Positions 7,654 to 16,250 of a stretch of 42,728 nt of DNA are shown here, piece by piece. The stretch is taken from positions 1,625 through 44,352 of the forward strand of contig MNTU01000019.1 of the NCBI GenBank assembly GCA_001917125.1, given 5' to 3'. The stretch is from Azospirillum sp. 47_25 (GTDB taxonomy: Bacteria; Pseudomonadota; Alphaproteobacteria; RF32; CAG-239). The translations under genes were made by a program, and so were the position numbers. Positions within the stretch are counted from its first letter, which is position 1; the number at the start of each line of letters is the position of its first letter. The notes below the pieces were generated by a model. The model was not told the DNA's origin. It ran no database searches and saw nothing but the letters and a program-made list of their open reading frames with translations.

Positions 7654-9020
7654 TGACACACGCATACTTATCCCTCGCCTATCTGCTCTCCAGCATTTTG
7701 TTTATTTTTTCAATCCGCGGATTGGCTTCTCCCGAAACGGCCCGCCGCGGCAATCTGTTGGGAATGCTCGGCATGGCTCTCGCCGTTTCGGTCACCATGT
7801 ATTCGCCGTTGGTTTCCGATTACAAATGGGTGCTGCTCGTCATCTGTCTCGGCGGAATAATCGGAACCTGGAGCGCTCTGAAAGTCAAAATGACCGCACT
7901 GCCGCAGATGATTGCCGCGTTTAACGGCCTGGGCGGTCTGTCCTCGGTTTTCATCGCCGTCGCCGAGATCATGGCCGGTGCAGACACCTATCTTGAAACA
8001 TCTCTCGGCCTGCTCATCGGCGCCGTCGCTTTTTCCGGGTCGGTTATTGCCTTTGCCAAACTGCAGGGGCTGATGTCGGCCCGTGCGGTCATTTTCCCCG
8101 GACAGCAGCTGCTGAACCTGCTTTTGGGACTAGGTGTCATTGCGGTCTGCGTTATGTTTACCCTGAGCGGCAATCATCAGCTTTTCTATATTTTGGCAGC
8201 CCTGGCAATCATCCTCGGCTTTCTGCTTGTTCTGCCGATTGGCGGCGCCGACATGCCGGTTGTCATTTCCGTACTGAATGCTTATTCCGGATGGGCGGCT
8301 GTCGGCATCGGCTTCTCGCTCAATAACGTTCTGCTGATTATCGTCGGCTCGATTGTGGGTGCCAGCGGCGCAATTCTGTCTTATATTATGGTAAAGGCAA
8401 TGAACCGCTCGCTGACCAGCGTTATGCTCGGAGGTTTCGGTGCCGAAACCTCCGGCAGACAGACACAAAATGACGGCATCATAAAAGTCGCTAAGGCCGG
8501 AAATCCCGAAGACGCCGCTTTCATCATGGAAAACGCCAACAAAGTTATCATCGTTCCCGGTTACGGCATGGCCGTCGCTCAGGCGCAGCACATTGTTAAG
8601 GAAATGGCCGCCGACCTCCATGACAAATACGGCGTTGAAGTCAAGTTCGCCATCCACCCCGTTGCCGGCCGCATGCCCGGACATATGAACGTCCTGCTGG
8701 CCGAGGCCAATGTTCCTTACGACGATGTCTTTGAACTGGAAGAAATCAACCGCGAATTCGCCACCGCCGACGTTGCCTATGTTATCGGTGCCAATGACGT
8801 CACCAACCCTCAGGCAAAAACCAATCCCGATTCGCCGATTTACGGCATGCCGGTTCTTGACGTTGAAAAAGCCAAAACCGTCTTCTTCGTCAAGCGCTCT
8901 CTGGCTACCGGCTATTCCGGCGTGGAAAACCCGCTTTTCTATGCCGATAATACGATAATGCTCTACGGCGACGCCAAAAAAGTCACCGAAGAAATTGTCC
9001 GTACTCTGGAAAAGAACTGA
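7653..9020 (+). CDS. pntB: NAD(P) transhydrogenase subunit beta
   Basis: 455 residues. The first about 265 are hydrophobic helices, completing the proton channel (domain II). The remainder is the NADP(H)-binding domain III, with VIIVPGYGMAVAQAQH, IHPVAGRMPGHMNVLLAEANVPYD, VIGANDVTNP and KRSLATGYSGVENPLF, all strongly conserved in PntB. The length is normal. Together with the two alpha parts it makes a membrane enzyme that supplies NADPH using the proton-motive force, or runs in reverse. It ends just before a bidirectional terminator. Confidence 0.96.
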   Translation: MTHAYLSLAYLLSSILFIFSIRGLASPETARRGNLLGMLGMALAVSVTMYSPLVSDYKWVLLVICLGGIIGTWSALKVKMTALPQMIAAFNGLGGLSSVFIAVAEIMAGADTYLETSLGLLIGAVAFSGSVIAFAKLQGLMSARAVIFPGQQLLNLLLGLGVIAVCVMFTLSGNHQLFYILAALAIILGFLLVLPIGGADMPVVISVLNAYSGWAAVGIGFSLNNVLLIIVGSIVGASGAILSYIMVKAMNRSLTSVMLGGFGAETSGRQTQNDGIIKVAKAGNPEDAAFIMENANKVIIVPGYGMAVAQAQHIVKEMAADLHDKYGVEVKFAIHPVAGRMPGHMNVLLAEANVPYDDVFELEEINREFATADVAYVIGANDVTNPQAKTNPDSPIYGMPVLDVEKAKTVFFVKRSLATGYSGVENPLFYADNTIMLYGDAKKVTEEIVRTLEKN

Positions 9021-9022
9021 AA

Positions 9023-9054
9023 CAAAAAACCTCCCGCACCGGGAGGTTTTTTTT
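9023..9054. terminator. Bidirectional terminator after pntB
   Basis: A CCTCCCG / CGGGAGG stem flanked by an A-run and a T-run lies between convergent pntB and the HELMH membrane protein gene. It overlaps the stop region of the latter. Confidence 0.88.
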
Positions 9055-9610
9055 ACAACATCAACAGCAGCGCTATCGCCAGCACGGCATACAGCAGAAG
9101 CCCCCTTAAAAACATTCCCGCCACTTTGAAATCGGCGCCGGAAGGAATGGCATTCTCAATAATAATTGTCTGTAACAGCACATAGAGAATATAGTTAAAA
9201 AACGTCGGCGCCATCAGCGGCAAAGCATAACGGTTAATGTAAAAAGCGATTGGCAGCAGCAGAAGCGGCGCCATCGCCGAAGGAACCGCATTATAAAAGG
9301 TGATATTGCTGAAACCGACGCTCCCCATCACATAATCGCCGTCCAGATTACGCTGCGGAAAAATCGTAAAATTAACCGGCCGGGCATTCAGCAGCGAACC
9401 GACCAGATAATGCATCAACTCATGCAGAAAAGTTCCCGGAATATTCACCAGCGCACTCATCCACATGCTGGAATAAGTCGCATACTTGAACCGCATCAGA
9501 ATAATCACCAGCAGAATCAGATAAAAACGGTTGTCAAAAAAGCTCCGCAGAAACTCCGGACTGTTCACAAAAGCGGAAACCTTATAAAACACCTGCCACA
9601 AAATGTTCAT
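9053..9610 (-). CDS. Putative membrane-embedded zinc metalloprotease (HELMH motif)
   Basis: A 185-residue protein with several hydrophobic helices. One of them carries HELMH at residues 63-67, followed by YLVGSLLNARPVNFTIFPQR. An HExxH motif inside a membrane helix is typical of site-2-protease-like (M50) families and their relatives. A candidate third-ligand region is NAIPSGADF near residue 155, but no clear LDG motif is seen, so peptidase activity is an inference. It lies 12 bases downstream of the TetR gene and is very likely in the same operon, so its expression may be under that repressor. Confidence 0.75.
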   Translation of the reverse strand: MNILWQVFYKVSAFVNSPEFLRSFFDNRFYLILLVIILMRFKYATYSSMWMSALVNIPGTFLHELMHYLVGSLLNARPVNFTIFPQRNLDGDYVMGSVGFSNITFYNAVPSAMAPLLLLPIAFYINRYALPLMAPTFFNYILYVLLQTIIIENAIPSGADFKVAGMFLRGLLLYAVLAIALLLML

Positions 9611-9622
9611 CGGCCCTCCTCT

Positions 9623-10216
9623 TTACTTCAAAACCGTCAGTCCGGCCAGATATGTGTTCAGCAGCAGTTTGCACAGACTTTTCTTGTTAATTTTGCTGAA
9701 ATTGTCCAAGGCGTTGGTCGTTAAAAACGAACTCATTGAAAACAGCGTCAGCCACAGCACCTGGCGCGCCAGCTGCCGCTCTTTGACTTTCAGTCCGGCA
9801 TAAACCTTCTCAAATGCGGGTTCCCAGATTTTGGTTACCGCAACCAGTTTGCGCAGATAAGCTTTCGGCAGTTTGCCATATTCTGCATGCAGGTGGAAGT
9901 TATACAACAGGAACCACAGGTTTCGATTCGCCAGCACAAACGCGACAAAAGCATCCAGATAGCGGTTCAGCATTTGATATGAGCTTTCGCCTTTCGGGGT
10001 TTTCAGCATATAGCGAACCAGTTCGTCCAGCGTCTGCTTGTTCTGTTCCAGCACAAAGTTGTCCATTGTGCCGAATTGGTTGTAAATCGTACCGACTGAA
10101 TAAGCCGAGGCCTCGGCCAGTTTGCGGGCGGTCAGATAATCTGCACCTTTTTCTTTCACCAGCAAACGCCCTTTGCTGATGAGAATTCTGCGGATATTGT
10201 CTTTTGTAATTGTCAT
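9623..10216 (-). CDS. TetR/AcrR-family transcriptional regulator
   Basis: 197 residues. The first about 50 form the TetR helix-turn-helix (GADYLTARKLAEASAYSVGTIYNQFGTMDNFV), and the rest is a divergent all-helical ligand domain. It is the first gene of a two-gene unit with the HELMH membrane protein, and divergent from the secreted protein/Mpl/LD-carboxypeptidase operon. A 15-base perfect dyad in the intergenic region overlaps its own -35, so autorepression and control of one or both sides is likely. Ligand unknown. Confidence 0.9.
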   Translation of the reverse strand: MTITKDNIRRILISKGRLLVKEKGADYLTARKLAEASAYSVGTIYNQFGTMDNFVLEQNKQTLDELVRYMLKTPKGESSYQMLNRYLDAFVAFVLANRNLWFLLYNFHLHAEYGKLPKAYLRKLVAVTKIWEPAFEKVYAGLKVKERQLARQVLWLTLFSMSSFLTTNALDNFSKINKKSLCKLLLNTYLAGLTVLK

Positions 10217-10249
10217 CTTATATTAACTTAATATTTGTAAATATGATTT

Positions 10250-10278
10250 ATATTAAAACAAATTTGAACACTGTTCAA
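10250..10278 (-). promoter_or_regulatory. promoter of the tetR-type gene with overlapping operator-like dyad
   Basis: Minus-strand -35 TTGAAC (10273-10278), 17-base spacer and -10 TAATAT (10250-10255). The -35 hexamer is the right half of a perfect inverted repeat TTGAAC-ACT-GTTCAA at 10264-10278. This is the usual placing of a TetR-family operator. A repressor bound there would block this promoter and could also affect the divergent gene at 10311. Confidence 0.55.
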
Positions 10279-10310
10279 TTTCTTTATGAAAAATCAACAA
10301 GGATAACATA

Positions 10311-11168
10311 ATGAAAAAAGAATTATGGCTGTTCGGATTAATGATTTTGCCCGCCGTTTTCACATACGGCACGAGCCGGGCGCAAAACAGCGGCGACTTT
10401 TATGACTCTCTCCTCATCTCTGACGAGTTGAAAACCGAAGAAAACGCCGAGGAAGCCAAAGACAGCGCCGGGCGGCTGCTGGATGCCAAACCCCGTGAAA
10501 TCAAAATTGATTCGCCGCTGCTCCGTTCTCATCAGGAAAAACTCAAAAAAGCCAAACGCGCGCAGCTGGCCAAAAAGAAAAACAAGACTCTGGCCGAAAA
10601 CGAACCGGGCCCCTTCGGCCTGGCGTGGGGGGCGAATTATGACGAAGTCAAAAAAGAAGGCGTATCGCTGTCAGCCGTCGGACAGAAAGACTACGTCAAT
10701 AACTTCAGCGCCACGCATCTTCCCAAAAGCGTCAAAACCTTCCGTGAAGTCATTCTCACTTTCGGCATCGAAAACGAACTCTGGCGGATAATCGCCTACG
10801 GTAATCTGCTGCAGGACACTCCCTCTGCCGAAAAAGTGCTCGACCTTTACAACCAATATTACAAACTGCTGGAGCAAAAATACGGCAATGCTCAGCAATT
10901 TTACACCCCGAAGGTAATCAACGTCGATCAGCCCGTCGGCAACGGCAAAACCGAAACCGTGCAAAAAGAACAGGCCATCGGCAATCCTGACTTTCTAAAA
11001 GAACTTCAAAACGGCGAAGCTTTCCTTTATGCCACTTTTGAAAACGGCAAAGTCGGCGCCGCCCTCAGCGTAAATGTTGATGGCAGCGGCCAAAGTTACA
11101 TTACGGTAGAATATAAAAACCTCACCATCATGCAGGCCCGGGAAAAAACAACCTTGGATGCGCTCTAA
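10311..11168 (+). CDS. Secreted protein of unknown function, first gene of the murein-recycling operon
   Basis: 285 residues, not recognised. An N-terminal signal peptide (MKKELWLFGLMILPAVF..., probable cleavage near TSRA-QN) is followed by an acidic stretch and then a Lys/Ala-rich helix at about 75-95. The folded part starts at GPFGLAWGANYDEVKKEGV, a pattern seen in several small periplasmic domains, and is rich in beta-type sequence. It lies 20 bases upstream of the Mpl-like ligase on the same strand and should be cotranscribed. A periplasmic envelope role is therefore plausible, but only by context. AAGGATAACATA precedes the ATG. Confidence 0.82.
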   Translation: MKKELWLFGLMILPAVFTYGTSRAQNSGDFYDSLLISDELKTEENAEEAKDSAGRLLDAKPREIKIDSPLLRSHQEKLKKAKRAQLAKKKNKTLAENEPGPFGLAWGANYDEVKKEGVSLSAVGQKDYVNNFSATHLPKSVKTFREVILTFGIENELWRIIAYGNLLQDTPSAEKVLDLYNQYYKLLEQKYGNAQQFYTPKVINVDQPVGNGKTETVQKEQAIGNPDFLKELQNGEAFLYATFENGKVGAALSVNVDGSGQSYITVEYKNLTIMQAREKTTLDAL

Positions 11169-11188
11169 ATTCAGAAAGGACTATAACA

Positions 11189-12556
11189 ATGACTAAAATC
11201 AGTTTTTGCGGCATCTCGGGCAGCGGAATGAGTGCGCTGGCGCAGATTCGCCTGCATCAGGGCTATGAGGTTCGCGGCTCCGACCGCAGTTTTGACCAGG
11301 GCAAAGACCAAAGCAACAAACAAGCCTTGGAAAAGCTCGGCATTAAAATCTATCCGCAGGACGGTTCGGCAATTACCGACGACCTTGATGTCCTCTATGT
11401 TTCCACCGCAGTCGAAGACACTATCCCCGACGTCAAAGCTGCCCTCGGTAAAAATATTCCCATTCGCAAACGCTCCGATCTGCTGGCCGACATTTTCCAC
11501 GGTTACGGCCACAACATCGCCGTCGGCGGAACCAGCGGCAAAACCACTGTTACCGCAATGATCGGCTATATTCTCGACCGTCTCGGACAAAAGCCCTGTA
11601 TGATTGACGGCGGCCTGTTGCTTAACTACGCCGACAGGGAGGGAATTCCCAACATCATCTACAACGAAGGCGACATCTGCGTTATTGAAGTCGATGAAAG
11701 CGACGGCTCAATTGAAAAATATCACCCCTATGTTGCGCTGATTAACAATATCTCAATCGATCACAAACCGATTCCCGAGCTGCAGAAACTGTTTCAGGAT
11801 TTTGCCGACCGGGCCAAACAAGGCGTGGTTGTCAACGCCGACTGCGAAGCCTGCCGGAACATCAGGCATCCCCGCAAAAAAACGCTGACTTTTTCCATTG
11901 AAACCAACAAAGCCGATTTTTGGGCTTACAACATCGAAGCCCTGCCGCACGGCACCAAATATTCAATGGACGGCAAAAGTTTCACGCTGAACCTCATCGG
12001 ACGTTTTAACGTCTCCAACGCACTGGCCGCCATTGCCGCCTGTTCCTTGCTGGGAATTGACAAATTTGACGCCGCACAGGCGCTGGAAGGTTTCCTCGGC
12101 ACCCATCGCCGATTGGAAGTTGTCGGTACCCGGAACAACATTACCGTCATTGACGATTTTGCTCATAACCCGGACAAAGTCAAAGCTTCCGTTTCGGCTT
12201 TGAAAAGTTACCCCGGACGGCTGATTATGATGTTCCAGCCGCACGGCTTTTCACCGATGCGGATGATGGGCCGGCAGATTATCGACGAATTCTGCGCCCA
12301 AATGAGCGATGAAGACATCTTGCTTATGCCAGAAATCTACTTTGCCGGCGGCACCGTAACCCGAGACATTTCCTCCCGTGATCTGATTAACCGGGCTGTC
12401 GAAAACGGCAAACAGGCCCGCTATTTTGACAATCGGGAAGCGGCCGGAGAATTCATTCTTGCCAATGCCCGCCCCGGCGACCGCATTGTCATCATGGGCG
12501 CCCGCGACAATTCTCTTCCCGGTTTCTGCCAGACTATTCTTGAAAGGTTGAAATAA
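11189..12556 (+). CDS. mpl: Mur ligase, probable UDP-N-acetylmuramate:tripeptide ligase (Mpl-like)
   Basis: A 455-residue Mur-ligase of the MurC/Mpl branch. It has an N-terminal Rossmann motif GISGSGMSALAQ (8-19), a P-loop GTSGKTT (114-120), EVDESDGSIEKY in the central domain, GRFNVSNALAAIAA, and VIDDFAHNPDKV...MMFQPHGFSPMRMM in the C-terminal domain. MurC itself joins L-Ala to UDP-MurNAc; Mpl joins recycled tripeptide. The gene is not in a dcw cluster, and its stop overlaps the start of an LD-carboxypeptidase gene, which generates tripeptide. This favours Mpl, though MurC cannot be excluded from sequence alone. Cytoplasmic. Confidence 0.82.
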   Translation: MTKISFCGISGSGMSALAQIRLHQGYEVRGSDRSFDQGKDQSNKQALEKLGIKIYPQDGSAITDDLDVLYVSTAVEDTIPDVKAALGKNIPIRKRSDLLADIFHGYGHNIAVGGTSGKTTVTAMIGYILDRLGQKPCMIDGGLLLNYADREGIPNIIYNEGDICVIEVDESDGSIEKYHPYVALINNISIDHKPIPELQKLFQDFADRAKQGVVVNADCEACRNIRHPRKKTLTFSIETNKADFWAYNIEALPHGTKYSMDGKSFTLNLIGRFNVSNALAAIAACSLLGIDKFDAAQALEGFLGTHRRLEVVGTRNNITVIDDFAHNPDKVKASVSALKSYPGRLIMMFQPHGFSPMRMMGRQIIDEFCAQMSDEDILLMPEIYFAGGTVTRDISSRDLINRAVENGKQARYFDNREAAGEFILANARPGDRIVIMGARDNSLPGFCQTILERLK

Positions 12557-13500
12557 TGTTCAAATTGCAGGAGGGTGATAAAATCGGAATCATCACCCCT
12601 TCAAACTTTCTTGACTATCAAACGCCGCTTGATCCCGAGTTAAAAGCATCGCTGGCACATAACCGCGGAATAAACCCGCGGGATGCCGCCGACCTGGCGG
12701 TTGAATATCTGAAAAGTCTCGGGCTGCAGCCGATTCTCGGAGAACATGTTTACGATAAATTCAGACACATGGGCGGCACGCCGCAGAACCGTGCCGACGA
12801 CTTCAATAAATTTATCCGCAATCCGGAAATTAAAGCGGTTTTCTGCAGCACCGGCGGTGCGGGCGCCCAATATATGCTGCCTTACCTTGATTACGAAAAT
12901 CTCAGAAAGAATCCTAAGCCGATTTTCGGTATCAGCGACGCGTCCACATTGCAGATTGCCGCCCAAAGTTTAAGCGGCTGCCCGTCATACAACGGTTTCA
13001 GCTTGGCTTACGATTTCAAATACGGCAAAATCCGCCCTCAGGCCGACATTGACCTGAAAGCAATAATCTCCGGAAACTACCACAAAGTCTCCGGCGGCGA
13101 AACGGTTATCCCCGGCTGTGCCGAAGGTACCTTAATCGGCGGTTGCCTGAGTATGCTCCGCAATCTGGCCGGAACACCTTATTTTCCAGATTTCACGGAT
13201 AAAATTCTGCTGATTGAGGACATCGGCGAAAGAACCTACCGCATTGATTCCATGTTGCAGCAAATCAGGCAACAACCGGGATTTAACAAGCTGAAAGGGT
13301 TGGTTTTCGGCGGATTTAACGGCTGCATTATCCGTTACGAGGAAGACAACACCATTGACCAGATTATTGACTACTTCTGCGGTGACTTATCCATTCCGAC
13401 AATAAAACATTTCCCCTGGGGACATTTTGAAGAGCGGAGAATCGTCCCTCTCGGCATCCGCGGAAAACTGAACGCCGATACCTGCACGCTGTCTTTCTAA
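12556..13500 (+). CDS. ldcA: Murein LD-carboxypeptidase, peptidase family S66 (LdcA-like)
   Basis: A 314-residue serine peptidase of family S66, which trims the terminal D-Ala from murein tetrapeptide to give tripeptide in the cytoplasm. The catalytic triad of the family is visible: Ser127 in FGISDAS, Glu220 in LLIEDIGE, and His289 in PWGHFEERRIVPLG. FCSTGGAGAQYMLPYLD (substrate strand) also fits. It starts within the stop codon of the Mpl-like gene (TAATG), and the two enzymes act in sequence in peptidoglycan recycling. Its 3' end overlaps the convergent HELTH gene by four bases, with no terminator between them. Confidence 0.9.
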   Translation: MFKLQEGDKIGIITPSNFLDYQTPLDPELKASLAHNRGINPRDAADLAVEYLKSLGLQPILGEHVYDKFRHMGGTPQNRADDFNKFIRNPEIKAVFCSTGGAGAQYMLPYLDYENLRKNPKPIFGISDASTLQIAAQSLSGCPSYNGFSLAYDFKYGKIRPQADIDLKAIISGNYHKVSGGETVIPGCAEGTLIGGCLSMLRNLAGTPYFPDFTDKILLIEDIGERTYRIDSMLQQIRQQPGFNKLKGLVFGGFNGCIIRYEEDNTIDQIIDYFCGDLSIPTIKHFPWGHFEERRIVPLGIRGKLNADTCTLSF

Positions 13501-14168
13501 AACAGCACATTCTTAACATACTGCCAGTCGCGTTCCAACAGCCAGAAAACCAGCTTATGATACTGGGAAACGCCCAGCCACAGCTTACTGTTAAATGCCA
13601 GCATCATCCCGATCATCCACAAATTGGCACCGGGCAGAAACAAAAAGCAGAATTTATAGGAAACCTTCGGCAAATCCGTCTGCTTTTCATGTATCTGCGA
13701 AGCAACCGTATCAACGTGATAGGCGATAAAATAGCCCATCAATCCGTTCATAATCAAACTGTTTGCATATTGTCCGAACAGCGGAACCGCCAGCATAAAG
13801 AAAAAGGCGAACAGAGGAAAAAAATAAGGCGCAATGATAATCAGCCAGTTTCCCTCACCTTCAAAACTCATCGAACCGCCGGAATCATCCCCCTCCGCTT
13901 TGATATGCTTAACCTTATGCAATGTCAGCACCGCAAAAAAAGCATGGGTCAGTTCATGGGCAATAATCTGCATACTGGCTTTAACCGACGCATCGGCCAT
14001 TGTCCGAGAAATAAAATAAATAAAGAAACCGGCAAACATCACCAGATATTTAGGCTGCCCGAACTTAAACCACGACAGCGATTGAAACAATGCCGGCAAA
14101 GTCACCAGCATAAACAGGGCGGCCGGCCATTTCAGCATTTCAATAAAACGATTCAGAGCTGTCTGCAT
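13497..14168 (-). CDS. Putative membrane zinc metalloprotease (HELTH motif)
   Basis: A 223-residue polytopic membrane protein with HELTH at residues 71-75 in or next to a hydrophobic helix, followed by AFFAVLTLHKVKHIKAEGDDSGG. The arrangement resembles M50-like intramembrane peptidases or related HExxH membrane families; a distal metal ligand is not obvious. It is the second such protein in 5 kb (compare 9053-9610), but the sequences are only distantly alike. The start at 14168 has GGAGG seven bases upstream, so a longer form 13 codons upstream is unlikely. Its stop lies inside the end of ldcA on the other strand. Confidence 0.72.
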   Translation of the reverse strand: MQTALNRFIEMLKWPAALFMLVTLPALFQSLSWFKFGQPKYLVMFAGFFIYFISRTMADASVKASMQIIAHELTHAFFAVLTLHKVKHIKAEGDDSGGSMSFEGEGNWLIIIAPYFFPLFAFFFMLAVPLFGQYANSLIMNGLMGYFIAYHVDTVASQIHEKQTDLPKVSYKFCFLFLPGANLWMIGMMLAFNSKLWLGVSQYHKLVFWLLERDWQYVKNVLF

Positions 14169-14253
14169 CTTTAATCCTCCGTTTATTTGCCTGCGAGAAT
14201 AACGCACTTCCGCATAAAATTCATCAAATTTAACACACCTATCAACATAGGAC

Positions 14254-14281
14254 TTGTAAATAAAGAGTTTTGCGCTAATAT
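14254..14281 (+). promoter_or_regulatory. promoter of the small acidic protein gene
   Basis: -35 TTGTAA (14254-14259), 16-base spacer and -10 TAATAT (14276-14281), about 36 bases before the ATG at 14317. Confidence 0.5.
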
Positions 14282-14316
14282 AAACTCAATAAAACTGCTG
14301 ATTTAAGGATGATGCA

Positions 14317-14616
14317 ATGGATAACAAAGATTTTGACACCTTTGATTTTTTGATTAATGACGAAGACGAGGTTATGCTTCTGCTCTACCAGCGCGAAGGC
14401 GAACCGTTAAATCCGCATATTGAATTGGATGCGGAAGAAAAATCCGCCTTATTATATCGCAACGACGATGACAATATCTTCCTGAGCGACATCAGCGATG
14501 AAGTTTTCGACAGCCTTCAGGATGCCGATAAACTTTTGGTCTGCGAACTTTCCCGCGATGAAAAAGATGAGGATGCCCAAATCGTCCACGCTTACGAAGC
14601 CGAAATCAGCGACTAA
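14317..14616 (+). CDS. Small acidic protein of unknown function
   Basis: A 99-residue, very acidic protein (about a third Asp plus Glu) without Cys, signal peptide or membrane segment. It begins MDNKDFDTFDFLINDEDEVMLLLYQREG. The composition and the pattern of short beta strands vaguely resemble DUF1292-type small proteins, but the match is too weak to name. It is a single gene with its own promoter, AAGGATGATGCA before the ATG, and a terminator 25 bases after the stop. Confidence 0.8.
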   Translation: MDNKDFDTFDFLINDEDEVMLLLYQREGEPLNPHIELDAEEKSALLYRNDDDNIFLSDISDEVFDSLQDADKLLVCELSRDEKDEDAQIVHAYEAEISD

Positions 14617-14640
14617 TATACTATTAAGAGATACCAACCT

Positions 14641-14671
14641 GCAGCTCCTTCTTTTGAGGGAGCTTTTTTTT
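14641..14671 (+). terminator. Rho-independent terminator after the acidic protein gene
   Basis: AGCTCC pairs with GGGAGCT across a loop of about nine bases and is followed by eight T. Confidence 0.85.
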
Positions 14672-14708
14672 ACTTCACCTGCAATAATTAAGATCAGCTA
14701 AAAAAATG

Positions 14709-14815
14709 CGGAGAACGAGGCATATTGTAAAATTAAAAGGGGAAAGTACCGCAGCGTACATTTTAGTACGTGAGCATTTTCTGACAACGTAAAACCGTTC
14801 CAGTTATCCGTTCTA
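14709..14815. repeat. Dispersed palindromic element, copy 2
   Basis: Shares GGAGAAnGAG at its left end and GAAAGTACCGCAGCGTA...TACGTGAG in its centre with copy 1 (3081-3208). Its right half, GTACATTTTAGTACGTGAGCATTTTCTGACA, is shared nearly base for base with copy 3 next to it. An inner stem GCGTAC / GTACGT is clear; the outer arms (GAACG / CGTTC) are weaker. It occupies the gap between two convergent genes. No ORF is present. Confidence 0.7.
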
Positions 14816-14820
14816 ATACC

Positions 14821-14945
14821 AAAAGCTTGGCTGGCGCGTATAAATAGAGTGATTTCCAGATGCAGAAAAGCGGAGCGTACATTTTAGTACGTGAGCATTT
14901 TCTGACAGCGTAAAATCGCTTTAGTTATCCGCCAGCCAAGCTTTT
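14821..14945. repeat. Dispersed palindromic element, copy 3
   Basis: A nearly full-length hairpin of 125 bases. AAAAGCTTGGCTGGCG (14821-14836) is a perfect inverted match to 14930-14945. Further in, AGTGATTT faces AAATCGCTT and GCAGAAAAG faces CATTTTCTG, with the inner stem GCGTAC / GTACGT. The right arm ends exactly at the stop codon of the minus-strand gene at 14945. It lies only five bases from copy 2, in the same gap. Confidence 0.75.
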
Positions 14946-16243
14946 TATTTGATTTTGAAAATTGTCTTCTTAGGCTGTGCCGTTAAAATACGCTGAATAT
15001 AACGCCCCTGATAAAGATTGATTCCCAAAGAGTTCCCGATTTCCACCGCCTGCGGATCATCCACACGGCACAAAATCATTTTGGCTCGCTCGGCACGATT
15101 GACATAATCAGTAAAATGGCTGTCTTCACGGATCATATCCATAAAGGAAGGATGCCAGATTATTTTCAGCAAATCGCCGTTCAACTGCTCCCGATCAATA
15201 TATTTAAGCTTATCAACCGTAATGCCGTCAATACAGATTTTATAACCGCGATATTGGGCAAACGTTTTTGCCAGAATAAATGCCTTGATGTCGCTGAAAA
15301 TATCCACCAGCTGAAGTTCCAAAACGATTGACGAGCGCATTGAAGGATTAATGTTTTCGTCAAAAGTCAAAAACTCGTCGGAGAGAATGGTTGAAACATT
15401 CAGATTCATACTGAAATTACTGTTTAACGAACCGTCGTCATGCTGGCTGACACTGGCCAAAACACGCTTGTCCAGCGTTTCGGTTAAATGCAGAAACAAC
15501 CAGGGATTAGCCGTCAAATCCACATCAGGCAGCAGCATATCGCGCAAATCGGCAATTGAAACAAACACTTCGTCAAAAATCATTTGCGGCGGCGACTTTC
15601 CGATAACCGCACAAACGGACTGCCGGCGGATCAAACTGGAAAAATCGGCCATCGCCAACGTTTTCTGAACCTTGGCCAGCATACTCGGGGTCAACTCGCG
15701 GCGCAGTTTGCGCGGCCCTCCCATCATCGCGGCAGGAACGCTTCGTCCGCTGTTGCCGGATGAACCGCCGAAAGACTGATTCTTCAAACTGTCCATCAAT
15801 GCCCGGACATTTCGCTTAAATTCATCGACAGCAACCGCCAAATCATAAAATCTGATAAATCCCGCCTGCTCCAGGTCAAAAGCATTCTGCAACAGAGGAT
15901 CGTCATGAAAAATAAAACGGATTTTAATCAGACAGGCCTGAATTTCTTCATTGGCTTTTTTATGATAAAAAACCACCATATCTTCATTGGGCAGGCCGAA
16001 AATTTCTCCCCCGTTTTTCTTAATGACATTTTCGAACGTTTCAATCAGATTCTGGCGCTGCAATGTTTTCAGCTTTTGGTTTTGCAGTTTGCTGAGATAA
16101 ATGTAAAGCACGCTGTAATTATTTAATTCGGGCTCGATTTTTGACAGATAATCCAAAATCAGCGTATCACGCTTAAACGTCGAAACCTGGGGTTCAGTCT
16201 TTTTTTCCGGCAGCCTGGGAGCACTTTTGTTAAATAAAAACAT
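14945..16243 (-). CDS. Degenerate GGDEF-EAL protein, probably catalytically inactive
   Basis: 432 residues. The N-terminal about 110 resemble a GGDEF fold with the signature replaced (GLPNEDMVVF where GGDEF-VVL would stand). A Gly/Ser/Pro-rich linker follows. The C-terminal about 230 have an EAL-domain outline: a MNLNVS strand, VLELQLVDIF at the EAL position, KICIDGIT for the usual IALDDFG, LLKIIWHPS for LKIDRSF, and SLGINLYQGRYI at the end. Most metal-binding acidic residues are missing. It may therefore bind c-di-GMP or a protein rather than hydrolyse c-di-GMP. The start at 16243 has GAGG upstream and leaves seven bases from the paralogous gene before it. Confidence 0.72.
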   Translation of the reverse strand: MFLFNKSAPRLPEKKTEPQVSTFKRDTLILDYLSKIEPELNNYSVLYIYLSKLQNQKLKTLQRQNLIETFENVIKKNGGEIFGLPNEDMVVFYHKKANEEIQACLIKIRFIFHDDPLLQNAFDLEQAGFIRFYDLAVAVDEFKRNVRALMDSLKNQSFGGSSGNSGRSVPAAMMGGPRKLRRELTPSMLAKVQKTLAMADFSSLIRRQSVCAVIGKSPPQMIFDEVFVSIADLRDMLLPDVDLTANPWLFLHLTETLDKRVLASVSQHDDGSLNSNFSMNLNVSTILSDEFLTFDENINPSMRSSIVLELQLVDIFSDIKAFILAKTFAQYRGYKICIDGITVDKLKYIDREQLNGDLLKIIWHPSFMDMIREDSHFTDYVNRAERAKMILCRVDDPQAVEIGNSLGINLYQGRYIQRILTAQPKKTIFKIK

Positions 16244-16250
16244 CTCTACC

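Noticed and set aside
14700..14945. CRISPR array
   Set aside because: The repeats are only two, long, self-complementary and without unique spacers of regular size.
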